Positions 44,901-55,073 of a stretch of 64,000 nt of DNA are shown one piece after another. Position 1 is the first letter of the stretch. Each line of letters starts with the position of its first letter. The position numbers and the translations under genes are program-made. The notes under the pieces are model-generated. The model saw only the letters and a program-made list of their open reading frames with translations, searched no databases and had not been told where the DNA came from. This DNA comes from Byssothecium circinans (taxonomy: Eukaryota > Ascomycota > Dothideomycetes > Pleosporales > Massarinaceae), in NCBI GenBank assembly GCA_010015675.1, contig ML977006.1, positions 99,875-163,874 on the forward strand, in the 5' to 3' direction.

Positions 44901-45368
44901 AAGATCCCCTGCCACAAAAGATCAAGCTCATGGGTCCGTGTCCTAGCCGACTCCATCGATTGCGCAACCTTCGCCTATATCACAACCTCCTGTCTTGAGA
45001 CAAAAAAGATCAAATGCCGCGGACCCTCCTCGCTTTGGCACAACACCACACCGCTCCTCGAAACAGCTATCATCCGGCATAACGAAAACCCAAGCAAGCC
45101 ACTGGGGCTTCTGGAGCACAAACAGACGTACTTCTTCAAAAAGCCGAATGAGCTGCTGCAAGTGACTGTTGAACGACTGGGAACTGCAATGGGGAGCGGC
45201 GAAGTGAGTTTGTATGTGCAACCAAGCTCTATACCAGCTAGAATCAGGCAAAGAGTTCTGAGAATGGAGATGTCAAAAAGAAAGGATGTGAGGATCCGGG
45301 AGAGAAGCCAGACGAAGGATTTAGGTGCTGAGCCGGTTTCTATCCTTACGAAGTGTGAACATACTTGA
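41988..45368 (+). CDS. 1126-aa single-exon protein with N-terminal RanBP2-type zinc ribbon
   Basis: An intronless 3.4-kb frame, unusual in size for this window. Residues 8-29 (GPWFCTECGGFNPAWVGLCT, then ECGRG) form a C-x2-C-x10-C-x2-C zinc ribbon. An acidic low-complexity region (35-150) leads to a large helical and mixed region (150-1126) including NILCFLHPGREVQAAITTAN, LLHADHSESPWIFFEP, GCVHANFNNAERLG and YVILQYNRTWHKIPGKSLKK. Blocks of this kind occur in a large Pezizomycotina-specific family of unknown function that often carries other N-terminal modules; I recall it from related genomes but cannot name a Pfam entry. No signal peptide or membrane span. Nothing shows catalysis. Confidence 0.8.
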   Translation: MPKAEEGPWFCTECGGFNPAWVGLCTECGRGLKQDYIAQPMVLQPSAIEEAWLEEDETQTDVDANAEQEKNVIEDGEEINRKDLDSVGNTFDILRLSQGKETRLEQSASQDAAYTTPPKKEVSDSESDFSDNESTWSSNPSTSSQSSYGDIPADVSKELVGKLVEVLWESDGLSSLYQNASSMFDREEFSKIHDRVLKTFFQELRNEVEEANQLQTVRLLRQRDRRKQVTSLIYVLSTPEKDPEEQKTHKTFFDQRTDRDEALRQFLHSKRTPTAVPDHEDFDRESSSSSDDESGDNVNLIQWEELNAIVKFLTHGASFKQLRVNILCFLHPGREVQAAITTANTSILSNLLDSQFNRVAAGEYAWLKELVSADFTTTDIAELLHADHSESPWIFFEPQVSSLSPLTGTREEHASGCVHANFNNAERLGIDVGNEIFETIDDDLSDQIQELCGLAGVVPNSRDVNEWYGTVVFGEGAASATVSYSTEGNQWWLKSDLGQSQKILERARVCINRFINAFDRLQSAGLCCSSFTIAVHRNLSPTNDKYDPVELQHVEMFKVDIFAKCLEVLAVEAVGGSFADDSLVQTQQSALEILDILGDLNLRSLGSISLPETLHIISLTAQFLSLGFLMYNQAHVEPLRPFFLDRPLSEITLLGGYDNGYSSLRINVKPMKLTCIGEMLRAPVMTFWADNPKMTALHFDSKSGLDLIASPEDLLDTWGPGNFIGTFDEPRLKCGIRLCGGAIYCVDEEKTLFHWSRDVKPSDIKPIPLELKTVLHIGAVVIVNQSCQIDERDSWSRSRAAFEYLGARDDHWRHDESQIGGQAGQYVILQYNRTWHKIPGKSLKKLILEYDARAIINVLDCLWGLQVSFCTGITRRVTLRLLIADLLPVFAKSFSDDNFPWDQYNVQYQILDAFQTDTVRDRMSTLPTNIASHLCTLMHRILSTLESTGIDAKGDHLMVAWPQDRPPFHCLKIPCHKRSSSWVRVLADSIDCATFAYITTSCLETKKIKCRGPSSLWHNTTPLLETAIIRHNENPSKPLGLLEHKQTYFFKKPNELLQVTVERLGTAMGSGEVSLYVQPSSIPARIRQRVLRMEMSKRKDVRIRERSQTKDLGAEPVSILTKCEHT

Positions 45369-47625
45369 GGTGTAGGCCTTCGTAGATTTTGCACAGGAAA
45401 AGTTGTAACGTTTTTTCGCTTTGTTTTGACTTATTTCCTTGATTTGGCATTAGTACTAGTATATCTATTAACATGTTTGGCTCGCTATCTCTGAGGGGGT
45501 TTAGTTTTGAAAGTTTACGTGTGCTGATTCGCTCTACTGGTACCATGGTATGATGCGAAAGGCAACTGCCCATTTTATAACGTCACGTTACCAATGATTA
45601 CCCACTTATGAGAGAGGTCCATACTCCTGTGAAATACATGGGAAGTTTTGAAGGGGTTCTTCAAATCAAATTCCTAGCAAATAACATCCTGGGGAAGCAT
45701 AGTAGTATCATTCCAAATCTTCTTAGTCTTCTTCTTCATGCCCGATGGGACCCTAATGAGGTCCACCATCGCCCTTATTAAATTTCATTGATGGCTGGCC
45801 AAGACGGTCGTTTCCGCCCTGTGTTAATTTGTCCAAATGGGCGAGAACACTCTATCGACATTACTGTTATACATTAAACGGACTATACTTTCTTTCCCTT
45901 GTATCCTAATATAGAAGGGGGGGAGGACCAATACACCTTCTCTTTTAGGGCAGCTATTACATTGCATACCCTCACGCTTGTGTGCTCGGTACGCGTGCTA
46001 TACCTATGGGGAGCTTGTGTAGATGAAGGCTTCGCCCATTCTATAGGAGGTAAATTAGTACCAACCGACCACCAACATCATCGACGGCTTGTCAAACCGC
46101 CTCCTACGGTCAAGAGTTGCGGTATGCTATACCATCAACTATAGCCTTCTATTACGATTTCTGATCCTTGTTTTCAACGATAGTTTTACGGCGGCAAAAC
46201 CCACGAGTGACCGTGGCTATGAAAACACAGCAATAACAATCTTTCTTCTCATGTCAATGCATACGACGGTTTTCAACGACGGTTTGATCAGTGGAATCGA
46301 TCGTTCGAGAAGGAATAGTAGCGTTCGCATGTGAGGAATTACCAGAGCCACCAGTCTTATTTCCCGAGCAGATGAAACCCTATGTAAACCTAGTTACTAA
46401 AAGGTGAGGGCATGATCGTGCCTTAGTCCCCTAAATAGCTCATTCCTTTAGATTGTTATCCATTTACTTATATGTTAGGCGCCATGCCATACCATGGCAG
46501 CTTCTAAAAGCGCAGAACTACCTTTGTATAGGACGTACCATTAGCACTGCCTTATTTGTAGTGCGCAATTTCTAGATAGTATTAAAGATAGGAAGTATAT
46601 TCTTCACTCGAGTAACACGCCCAACAACCACGTACTCATCTGACCTACCCAAAAACGCCCTACAAGGGCCAAGAAAACAATATTTTTTATACTTTAAATA
46701 CCTACACGACCAACTCTCGTCTCAAACACCCCACCCCAAACATCCCCAAAACTGCCCTCCACCGCCTCCCACTCTCCCTCTACCCCCTAATCACTCCAAC
46801 CCCCACCGCCCCCAAAGCCCTTCCCTCCACAACCTCCACAGCATTCATAATCGTGCATCAATATACCAATAATACTGATTCACCTTCTGCACCGAGAACA
46901 GCTTCAATTCGTGCTGTGCGGTACTGGGGAGGTAGTCGCAGTATCTGAATGCGTCTTGGGCGGCGGAGGGGAATGATGAAGGGGTTTGCACTAGGATTCG
47001 GATTTAGGTGGAGGAGGTGGAGGGTGGAGTGGTGGGATAAGGGGAATTGGGGGGAAGGGGAGCGGGAGGTTGATCGTGTGGTTGACGGGGTGCAGCGGGT
47101 CGAGGAGGGTAGATGAAGAAGAGGGAGATGCGGGAGGGGAACTGCGCGGTGATAGTAATAGGGGCGTTGACGACAGGTTTGAAGTCTCGTGGATGTGAGA
47201 CTGGGAGGAGGGGCAGGACGGTTTCGATGTAGTTGCGAGGCGCTGCTTCGGAAGGGGATCGGTAGTCGACGAGGTATGTTTTGAGTGTGCTTGCTGTTAT
47301 CGCTTTCCCTATCGTTGTGGTTAATGTGGTGGACGGGTTGTTTTGGCGGGTTGGTCAGGTTGGACAGTTCGTAGAGAAACGGCCTTTCTATTCATCGTAA
47401 GAGGAGTAACGCGTCCGCTACGATGAGAGTCAGCAGTAAGACATGCACATTAACGCGATATTGCTCATGAACGAAACAAAGTCGTGTTGTTTGCTAAAAG
47501 CTACTATGGTGTCAAAATCCTAAAAGCTGGTCTTTTGCCCACGACAAATATGCCTAAAGACGCCGCCTAGAATGCAGAGCCAAGGCTCGGGGTATCACAT
47601 AAAAAAAACTGTTCAAGTTGCGGAA
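45369..47625. other. 2.3-kb region with at most one weak gene candidate
   Basis: No family is recognised. Most frames are short; AT-rich DNA lies at 45400-46700. A possible minus-strand gene at 46845-47395 is listed separately. Confidence 0.4.
46845..47395 (-). CDS. possible small gene, unrecognised, spliced
   Basis: On the minus strand, coding-looking frames appear that no single ORF captures. One gives TLKTYLVDYRSPSEAAPRNY and TITAQFPSRISLFFIYPP; a second, after a CCTAG acceptor near 47000, gives DAFRYCDYLPSTAQHELKLF and ends with a stop at 46845. A GATAG acceptor precedes the first frame, and ATG 47395 could supply a first exon (MNRKAVSLRTVQ). The donors are not convincing. It may be a real small gene of about 150 residues or a relic. 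Confidence 0.3.
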
Positions 47626-48740
47626 TCAAAACACATCCTGCATATCCACATCTCGCATGCCGATGGCCGCACTCGCTGCGTTCTGCGTCCCTATCCCCGC
47701 ATCTCCTGATCCCGCGTTTTCCCTCGCCGTGATCTCCTCTTCGATGAAGATTCCCATGCCACCAAACGCTTCGACCATCATCTTATTGTAGTAGTCGCGT
47801 GTGTCCCAGCCACCGGCCATATGCCCGGGTTCCTTTGCGAAGTGCGCGAGCCAGTCGCAGTTGTAGTTCTCAGGTATATTGTAGTACTTTGGGGTGATGC
47901 TCCAGCCGTCGAAAGGATCGAAGGGGCTCTCTGGTTTCGGCGCTTCCCGCTTTTTTAGGCCCTTAAATGTGAAGCCTGTGTCCCGCACCCCGCCCATATC
48001 ATCGGATGCGCCGGACGGGTCGGTTGTGTTGGTGGCAGGGTTTCTGCGCTGCGTACCGCCTTTCTTGAGCACGACGTGTGAGGTGTCGGAGAGCGTGGAT
48101 GTATTCGCTTGATCGTCGACGGTGCGGAAGGTCGCGTTGGGGTTGAGCTCGGCTTTCTGCGCGGCCTCCCAGAGTTTCAGTTTGCGCTCGGTTTCGGCGA
48201 CGTTGACGCGTCCGATGAGATCAGCGGCTATGTATTCGACTTGTTCAAGGTAGTCGTTGTAGTCGCGGAGGGTCTCGAAGTCGGATTCCTGCTTGTTCAT
48301 CCTAGGCGAGTCAATTTATATTCCCTCCATGCCTATGAGAATGATTTGACTCACGCCTTGGCTACCCGTCGCCGGATGTCCACCTCCCTCTCAATAGCCA
48401 GATCCTCAAATGTCTGTGTCCTAAATTTGACTTTCCGCAGCGTCTTCTTGCACCCGGCGATGGGGCACGGCGCGGGCCCATGCGAGAAGATGCGGTCGAC
48501 GCAAGACTCGCACATCTTGTGATAGCATTCCGGATTGACTAGAAAGCGCATGTTCGGATTGAGGTAGCGCGATGATTTGCATACAATGCAAATATCTTGG
48601 GTTGAGTCAGCGGAGGGCGCTTGTTGGTCTTGCTGGAGAGAGAGCTTGCGAAGGGAGAAAGAAAGAGGAGTGGACGCACCGCCATCTTCGGCGAGGCGCT
48701 GCTCGCGGGCGCCAGAAGCGCGCGGTGCTGCTTTGGACAT
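47626..48740 (-). CDS. TFB3: TFIIH subunit Tfb3 / CDK-activating kinase assembly factor MAT1, 325 aa
   Basis: RING-finger subunit that joins the Kin28/Ccl1 kinase to core TFIIH for transcription initiation and repair. Exons 48740-48680, 48595-48355 and 48301-47626 close in frame. Intron 1 (84 nt) is placed because the unspliced frame would insert a Ser/Gln-rich stretch just before the RING; its removal gives the expected DGDICIVCKSSRYLNPN start. The C3HC4-type RING covers residues 23-70 (CIVC, CYHKMCESCVDRIF, CPIAGCKKTL). The helical MAT1 segment follows (FEDLAIEREVDIRRRVAKAM, DYNDYLEQVEYIAADLI), then a C-terminal part with GWSITPKYYNIPENYNCDW. It lies head-to-head with the URI-like gene. Confidence 0.93.
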
Positions 48741-49082
48741 GTTGTGTGGTTGCGCGAGCAGTGGCGGGGAGAGGAGAGGACAGGTGCTTGTGGTGTTGAA
48801 GTCGTGGATGATTAGTAATGCGACAGGCGAGCTAGTGCGGCGATGGTATCTGTTGGAAAGACCGCAGTCGCAAGTATTGTGCTTGAGATCGTGAAAAGAT
48901 ATTAAAGTAGTAGACGAAGGCGAAGAAGGTCGAAAATGCCTTGACGTCTTTGAACCATCCCAAACAGCTGTGGATAGCTCGAACACGGATCGGTACTAGC
49001 GCCGCCAAGCCATCGGCCATTTCTCACGCCTCCGCTCTCGAAAATCTTGCCGGACTCCTCCACCTCGCCTTCATACATCGCC
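48741..49082. promoter_or_regulatory. divergent promoter, TFB3 and URI-like gene
   Basis: 342 bp separate the two start codons, so both promoters share this region. Both genes belong to the RNA polymerase II machinery, which fits co-expression. No TATA box was found. Confidence 0.5.
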
Positions 49083-50837
49083 ATGTCGACAGCCGCGCCC
49101 TCCATGGAGAACATTGAACAGCGCCGTCTGCAGCTCGAAGAAAATGTCGCGAAGCTCAACAAGACGCTCCAGCACTGGTCGACATGGGAGGTCGAGTACG
49201 CGATGCTCAAAGAAGAGCTTCAAAAGGCCCCAGGCTCTCCATCGCCGGAAGCCATGCTCGAGATAGGCCGCCAAATTGGAGGCATGCTCGTCAACGAGAA
49301 GGAAGTTCTTGAGCTGCTCGGCAAAGACGTCAATTCAAAACGCACTGCTAACCAAGTGGTTGATATGATTACAAGACGCATTGACTATGTTCAGCAGAAT
49401 AGAACGACAGTCGAGAAACAGCTTGATAGGGCAGAGAAGCAGCTGGAAGGGTTTGTGGTGCTTGCGAATCCGGGCTTGGAGAACGAGGAGGGTTTGCCGA
49501 TGATGGATATCGAGGAAGAGTTGGATGAAGATGGGGATGTGGTTTCGAGTTCGGTCACACAGCCGGGGAAGGCAGCGCCGGAGCTGATTGAAGCGTTGCG
49601 AAAAGCGGGTGTGCACAAAGCTGAACAGAGCAAGCCTGCAAAGAAGCCACCTCTTGCCGCATCATCGACATATGCACCAAAATCGACGCCTTCAATATCA
49701 CATTCCACTCCAGAAACGAGCACTGAACCATCTGCGAAGAAACAGCCTCTTTCCGATGCCACTTCAGAGACCAAACCAAAAACAGCAGAAGGTCCGCGGA
49801 AGAAGTCGGTGGCCTTTGCGGATGATGTACAAGTCAAAACGTTTGAAAAGCCTTCCGGCGTCGACGAAAAGGTCAGGGGCTGGAATTTGAAGCCGGGTTC
49901 GCGTATCTACGAGCTCGGTGGTGATGAGCAGGTAGTCGACAAGCACATTGTGCCTGTAGATGAGAGTGCGGATGAAGCTCAGCTTCGGAGAGACATGATA
50001 CAATTCGGCCTCACCGAAGCTGGAAAAGTTGTCGGCGAGATGGATGTCGATGATCTCGAAGAATTTGACGATGACCCTGACGAGGATGAAGATAGCGAGG
50101 AGGATGAGGACGAGCACGGCCGTAGCACGAGGCCGGTTATCACCGACGAATATCGGCAGCAGATGATGGACCTCGAGAAGAAGCTCAATGCGCGGATGGT
50201 AGAGAATGTTGGGCCTCAGCCAGAAATGCATCCGCTCGCTGAGGTGGCTGATGACGTGCGGTCACTGCGTGTTCGCGAAGATGACGATTTCGACGAGTCC
50301 ATGACGGCGTCCAGACCGGATGAGAACACGAAGAGTGTCCGATTCGCTGATATACCAGAAGACTCAGAGTCGGCTGAGCCCTCGGGGCCGCCACCACCAA
50401 CCATCTCAAATACTATCGTCGAGCGGACAGGACCTGCACCTCAAGCACCTTCTGCTCCCTCGAAACCCGCCAAAGTATCGCGGTTCAAGAGCGCGCGTGC
50501 AAATCTCCCTCAACCTCCACCAATGCTACCCAATCCGCCCATACCCGAACCTCCATCAGTGCCAGCAGGTCCCGTAGGCCGTACACTCGCCGACACCGTA
50601 CTCGAACACACCCCACAGCCCTCCGAGCTCCAGGCCCCAGACGAACTTGACCCTGTCCTCCTTAATCGCCAGATTCATACCGAATATCACAAGCTACGCA
50701 ACAAGATAATCCAGCAACAAGGCGGCTTCAAAGAAAGCGAGGAAGAGAAGGACAATCCGTTGATGGAGGAGCGCAATGGCACGCCGAAGAAAGTAAGTCG
50801 CTTCATGGCTGCGAGGCTAAAAGCGGACGGTTTGTAG
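49083..50837 (+). CDS. BUD27: URI/Bud27-like unconventional prefoldin, 584 aa
   Basis: Single exon. The ATG at 49083 (MSTAAPSMENIEQRRLQLEE) is chosen; the open frame upstream has no ATG. Residues 8-135 form a prefoldin alpha-type coiled-coil pair with a central turn (LQHWSTWEVEYAMLKEEL, then IGGMLVNEKEVLELLGKD, and NRTTVEKQLDRAEKQLEGF). The middle is disordered with KKSVAFADDVQVKTFEK and an acidic run (DDDPDEDEDSEEDEDEHG). The C-terminus has two SRFxxAR motifs (KVSRFKSARAN and KVSRFMAARLK) that recall the DUF3835/URI tail. URI proteins help assemble RNA polymerases via Rpb5. The family call is good; yeast Bud27 orthology is inferred. Confidence 0.8.
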   Translation: MSTAAPSMENIEQRRLQLEENVAKLNKTLQHWSTWEVEYAMLKEELQKAPGSPSPEAMLEIGRQIGGMLVNEKEVLELLGKDVNSKRTANQVVDMITRRIDYVQQNRTTVEKQLDRAEKQLEGFVVLANPGLENEEGLPMMDIEEELDEDGDVVSSSVTQPGKAAPELIEALRKAGVHKAEQSKPAKKPPLAASSTYAPKSTPSISHSTPETSTEPSAKKQPLSDATSETKPKTAEGPRKKSVAFADDVQVKTFEKPSGVDEKVRGWNLKPGSRIYELGGDEQVVDKHIVPVDESADEAQLRRDMIQFGLTEAGKVVGEMDVDDLEEFDDDPDEDEDSEEDEDEHGRSTRPVITDEYRQQMMDLEKKLNARMVENVGPQPEMHPLAEVADDVRSLRVREDDDFDESMTASRPDENTKSVRFADIPEDSESAEPSGPPPPTISNTIVERTGPAPQAPSAPSKPAKVSRFKSARANLPQPPPMLPNPPIPEPPSVPAGPVGRTLADTVLEHTPQPSELQAPDELDPVLLNRQIHTEYHKLRNKIIQQQGGFKESEEEKDNPLMEERNGTPKKVSRFMAARLKADGL

Positions 50838-51405
50838 TTTCTTGATACCCTTGAATACCCATTTGACGCGGTCGGTACTTTCTTGCAGAGTGCATGTTTG
50901 ACAGTGATGTCTTTGCGCCTATTTGGCTGGAACAATTCATGCCCGTGAGAGATACGATGCTGTGTATCAGTCTCACATTACATTCGTTCCTAGATTGAGT
51001 CGGGGCTCTCTGACGTCGCTGGCTGGCTTTTTTTACCAGTGGCGATTGTATTCTGCTCTGTACATTATGATAGTAAATCAACCTTTTCGAAGCTTGAAAT
51101 TTGGATGCCCCAGTGACTTCGTCCCAACAATGATACGTCAAAAGTGTATAATCTGATGGCAGCCGCGATGTGGGGGCGGGGCAGCTTCCCAAATTTCTAG
51201 ATCGGAGAATGGTTCTTCCCGCCGAGCCATGGTTCGAGAGCAGGATCACAACGTCACCACATCACTTCTCCTACATAAAGGAGAGGCCCAGTCGCTCAGG
51301 AATAGCGATATACTCATTTCCTCCCATTGTTATATTCATTCGCTTGCGTCCCATCACAGGCCCAGAGCTAGATTACGCCCGCCCCGAGCCCGGGACCTCC
51401 CAACC
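50838..51405. other. intergenic region
   Basis: 3' flank of the URI-like gene and promoter of CTR86. No supported frame or RNA gene. Confidence 0.4.
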
Positions 51406-54400
51406 ATGGCCGCCGCCGTGGAGGAGAGACGGCCTCCACAGCCCTACCTCATGCGCATACGCCTAGGACTCGCGGCCTATCTCGTGCACTTCAAATATAA
51501 TTACATGAGAGAGGAGACCATGCGCGTGATGGAGCAGAAGAATGTCAAGAGAACGCTGCAAGACAGTCGGCAGAGTTTTGAGATTCGGTACGCCGCCTTT
51601 TCTCCCATAGTCGAGACATGCGACGACTGACTAGACCCATGCAGGGAGGAAATTGGCCTCGCCGACGTCTTTTGGGACGAGCTTGCAGGCGTCCTGAAAG
51701 CCGCCGTCCCCTCGCTCTCACGACGCAGCTTCGCCGCACCCGAAACCGCTACACCCGATTACGAGGACCTATCTGGTCCGCTCATTGCCGCGTGTTCGGC
51801 TAGTCTGCTCACGGATCTGGACAGATTGGATTCGCTGGTGTCCATAGCCCGCAACTTGCTGGCAAACGGGGAGAAGGTGCAGAACCTGGCGGCCACAAAG
51901 TTGTTTGACAAGGATGTGTTTGCCCTGATCAACGTCTGCGTACGCGTGACTGCTCGCGGCTACGATGGCGAGGCGAACACGTCGGATGAGGACAAGTGGC
52001 AGAGCGTTATCAATGCTTGTAAGCCCATCTGCAAGGACAGCATGGTCAATGGCTGACAGCATTGCAGACAAGAAGCTCCTCATCACGTGCTTGCAATTCC
52101 TGAACAATCTAATCGCGCGGAACGAGCAGCGCAAGCTGATGCTCTGGATCGAGCTCTTCGACAGTCACGTTGACAATGAGCTCCCCAACTTTGCCGACAT
52201 GAAGTACAACATGGACGTCTCCCCTCGTCAGGAACGGGACGCGCCACCAAAGGACGACGCACCGGTCGCTCCCCCTTACATCTCTCGTGGACCGGACGCA
52301 TTGAAGATTCCCCAGCAACCCGCCTCTTCTCCCTTTCTCCTCTACATCGGCGAAACGGGCAACCATGTCAAGAAGTGGCTTGCCAAGCACGGCCAGAAGG
52401 CGGGTGCGAACGAGATTGCTGCCGAGTGCCGAAGACGGTGGCAAACCATGGCCGAAGAAGACAAGAATGTAAGCTTACTTTGTTCCGCGCCCCGCATCTA
52501 CTGACAGACGTAGAAATGGAACATGCTCTACGCCGAAGTTGTTGCCAAATATCGCGACGACCTCACAAACACCCACTCAAACAGCCCAAAGAATTTGAGG
52601 GAACAGCACGCGCGGAACGAAGAAAGCGTGCAAGCCCTTGCTGATAGTATCAGCCAACTGCAGGTCGAGGTGGATCGGATGCGATCATCTATTGCCGCGT
52701 CGAACGGCGAAGGTCCCGCACCACCACCCGAAAAGGAGACTGAGCCCGCAAAGCCTGTGCAGGAGCACTCAAAAGCGGATCCGGGTATCAATCGGTCGCC
52801 CCCGGCAGGTGAGGTCGATTTCCGCGTGACTTATCCGCCCTCGTTCGGTGCCGAGATCCTTCAAAACGGCAAGAAGGATCTATTGAAGCGTCTGGAGCCC
52901 GATCCCGATCGTCCAGCAGCACTGACTAGCGATGTAGCCTCTCCCAACTCGCCTCCACCGGAGGATGATGACAACGAGGACGACTACGACGACTCTGGTG
53001 ATGAGGGTCATGGGCTGCTTACTGACGTGCCATTGATTCTGGGGCCTACGGAAATTGAGGTTCTACCAATGATCATCATGGCGGGAATCGTTGAGCCAGC
53101 AGAAGGTCAGCCTGGATACCATTCCGATCCTGCTATCTTCAGCAGCATTCGAAGCATGCACAGCGTCAGATGCCACCTCCTCCTCGCCCAAGACAATGGA
53201 CGAAATCTATTGAGGGAACTCCTCATCTTTGTTGCCGCCTGGGATCTACGGGAGGACGAGCTGTATTTCAAGTTCATGGTCAAGATCATGGAAGCTATTC
53301 TCGCGAACGGTCTGTTGCCATTTGCCTACCACACTTTCCGAGAATCTGAGTAAGTCAATCCTGTCCTCATTCGACTTTAGCTTACAAGCGCAGTAGGTCG
53401 AAGGATATTATCTCTCCGGCTCAAGCCGTCATCATGAAGCTTCTCACCAACATTTTCCGCGCCCGCCAGGCTCGCACGCCTTCGAATCATCTAATCAAGT
53501 CAACGCCCCCCCAAGTTGACCAAGGCGATGCGCACATGGTCAACTTCCTGCTGACTGAGTTCCGACGCCACATCATTCCGCAAACCTGTGCTCTCATATT
53601 CCTACAAGGTCAGATCAGAGCCGGTCATGCGCAGCCGGAAGATTTTCCGCTCAACCTATGGGACATGGAACGTATGTATGAGGGCGTTTACCAGTATCTC
53701 GAATTCTTCGCCATCCTTACCGAGCATGAGACATGGAAGACTATGCTCAGCAACTGGGAAGTAGCTTACGAGCTTGTTACCCTTCTCAAAGAACTCGATG
53801 CTGCGATTCCAAAGGGACAGATTACGGTCCCTCCTTTATCATCCGCTACACGACAGCCTGCACCAGCTCAGCCTGTTGGCACTGAACCAGCTCCGGTCAC
53901 CGTTGAGCGGCCTTATGATACTACTGCCAACCCTACCGCCCCCGAAGGTTACATGCCGTCACCGCGTCCTTTTATCGATGAAGCTCAAGATGAGCCTTCT
54001 GAGTTCGAGTGGCGTAATCTGAAGAAGCTCGCAGTTCTTGTTATGAGTTCGTTGGTCTGGAAGAACCGACAGGTGCAAGATCAGATTCGACCTCTTGGTG
54101 GCATCGAAGCAGTACTCAACTGCTGCTCGTATGATGAGCACAATCCCTACATTCGTGAACACGCGATTATGTGTCTCCGTTTTCTCATGGAAGGGAACAA
54201 GGAGAACCAAGATCGCATCCGCGCCCTCGAACGCTACGAGAAAGAGCGAGCCGCCGGCGCCGATCCCCAATCCGCACCACCAAATCTGCAACAGCCTTCC
54301 CCCGCCACTGCCCCCTCGTCCTCTTCAAAAGCTCCTGTTAGCGTCCGCGTCCCTGAAGAAGTCCTCGACCAGCAAGGATACGAGACGTACATGGACCCTA

Positions 54401-54630
54401 AGGGCCAAGTCTTGCTGAGGAAACGCGAGGTCAAGCCTCCAACCGCTCCAGTGGTCGGCCACACGGCGAAGGGCAAGGCCAAGCTAGAGACTAGGGATCC
54501 TAAGGATTTGGAGCAGTTGGTGCAGCAAGTCATGCGTGAGCTACCTGCCAAAGTGCAGGGCGTGAGGCATGATGCTGAGAAGGCCGCTGCGTTGGCGAAG
54601 CTTGATCGTGAGTTTGACGGGAAGGGATGA
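51406..54630 (+). CDS. CTR86: Ctr86/Ataxin-10 family protein with an HMG-box-like insertion, 1008 aa
   Basis: Exons 51406-51587, 51645-52018, 52068-52468, 52514-53349 and 53397-54630 close exactly in frame. The armadillo-type helical body appears at both ends: LDRLDSLVSIARNLLANGEK and LQFLNNLIARNEQRKLMLW near residues 130-210, and YIREHAIMCLRFLMEGNKEN near 850, the Ataxin-10 signature. Between them, residues 274-336 read as an HMG-box-like helix trio (SPFLLYIGETGNHVKKWLAK, ANEIAAECRRRWQTMAEEDK, KWNMLYAEVVAKYRDDL), split by intron 3. An acidic linker (EDDDNEDDYDDSGDEG) follows. Yeast Ctr86 is essential and poorly understood; Ataxin-10 acts in septum and cilium biology. The HMG-like part would add nucleic-acid binding, if functional. 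Confidence 0.85.
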
Positions 54631-55073
54631 GCTCGGACGACGAGAAGTGCCCTTGCTCTTATCAATATGAAGATACTAATGGGATGTGTGTGTGTCGAGC
54701 AGAAGCATGGAAGCGAGTCGAGCTAGCGTATAAAACACTTTTGGAGTATCAGTCAGCAAGCCGTCCTTTGGCAGACCGTCTCAAGGCAAAGCATGCGAAA
54801 CTGTTCGATTTCAGGCGCTCTGTAGACGATATGCAACGGGAGCTTCGGGCGGAGGAATTTTTTCTGAGGGCTGGGGAACCGAGGCGGCGCGCTCGTATTG
54901 TGGATTGGGATTTTGTTGAGTGGAGAGATACGCTTGCAGAGAGCAGTGAGGGGGTTGCACAGGCAGAGCGAGCTACGGAATGCGGGGAAGGTGGATCTGG
55001 AATTGGAGGAGCTGAGGGATATGGGGAGCCGGTGAGGACGTTGAGGATGAGAGGTGGGGCGGGTACGGTGTAG
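54627..55073 (+). CDS. small ORF overlapping the CTR86 stop by ATGA, 148 aa
   Basis: The ATG at 54627 overlaps the CTR86 TGA (54628-54630) as ATGA, in the +2 frame. The product starts with a Cys-rich segment (CPCSYQYEDTNGMCVCRAEA) and continues with a charged helical region (ELAYKTLLEYQSASRPLADR, DDMQRELRAEEFFLRAGEP) and a Gly-rich end. Composition is coding-like, but no promoter of its own is visible, and reinitiation after a 3-kb frame is rare in fungi. It may be a separate gene with a promoter inside CTR86, or a chance frame in the 3' UTR. Confidence 0.35.
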   Translation: MSSDDEKCPCSYQYEDTNGMCVCRAEAWKRVELAYKTLLEYQSASRPLADRLKAKHAKLFDFRRSVDDMQRELRAEEFFLRAGEPRRRARIVDWDFVEWRDTLAESSEGVAQAERATECGEGGSGIGGAEGYGEPVRTLRMRGGAGTV

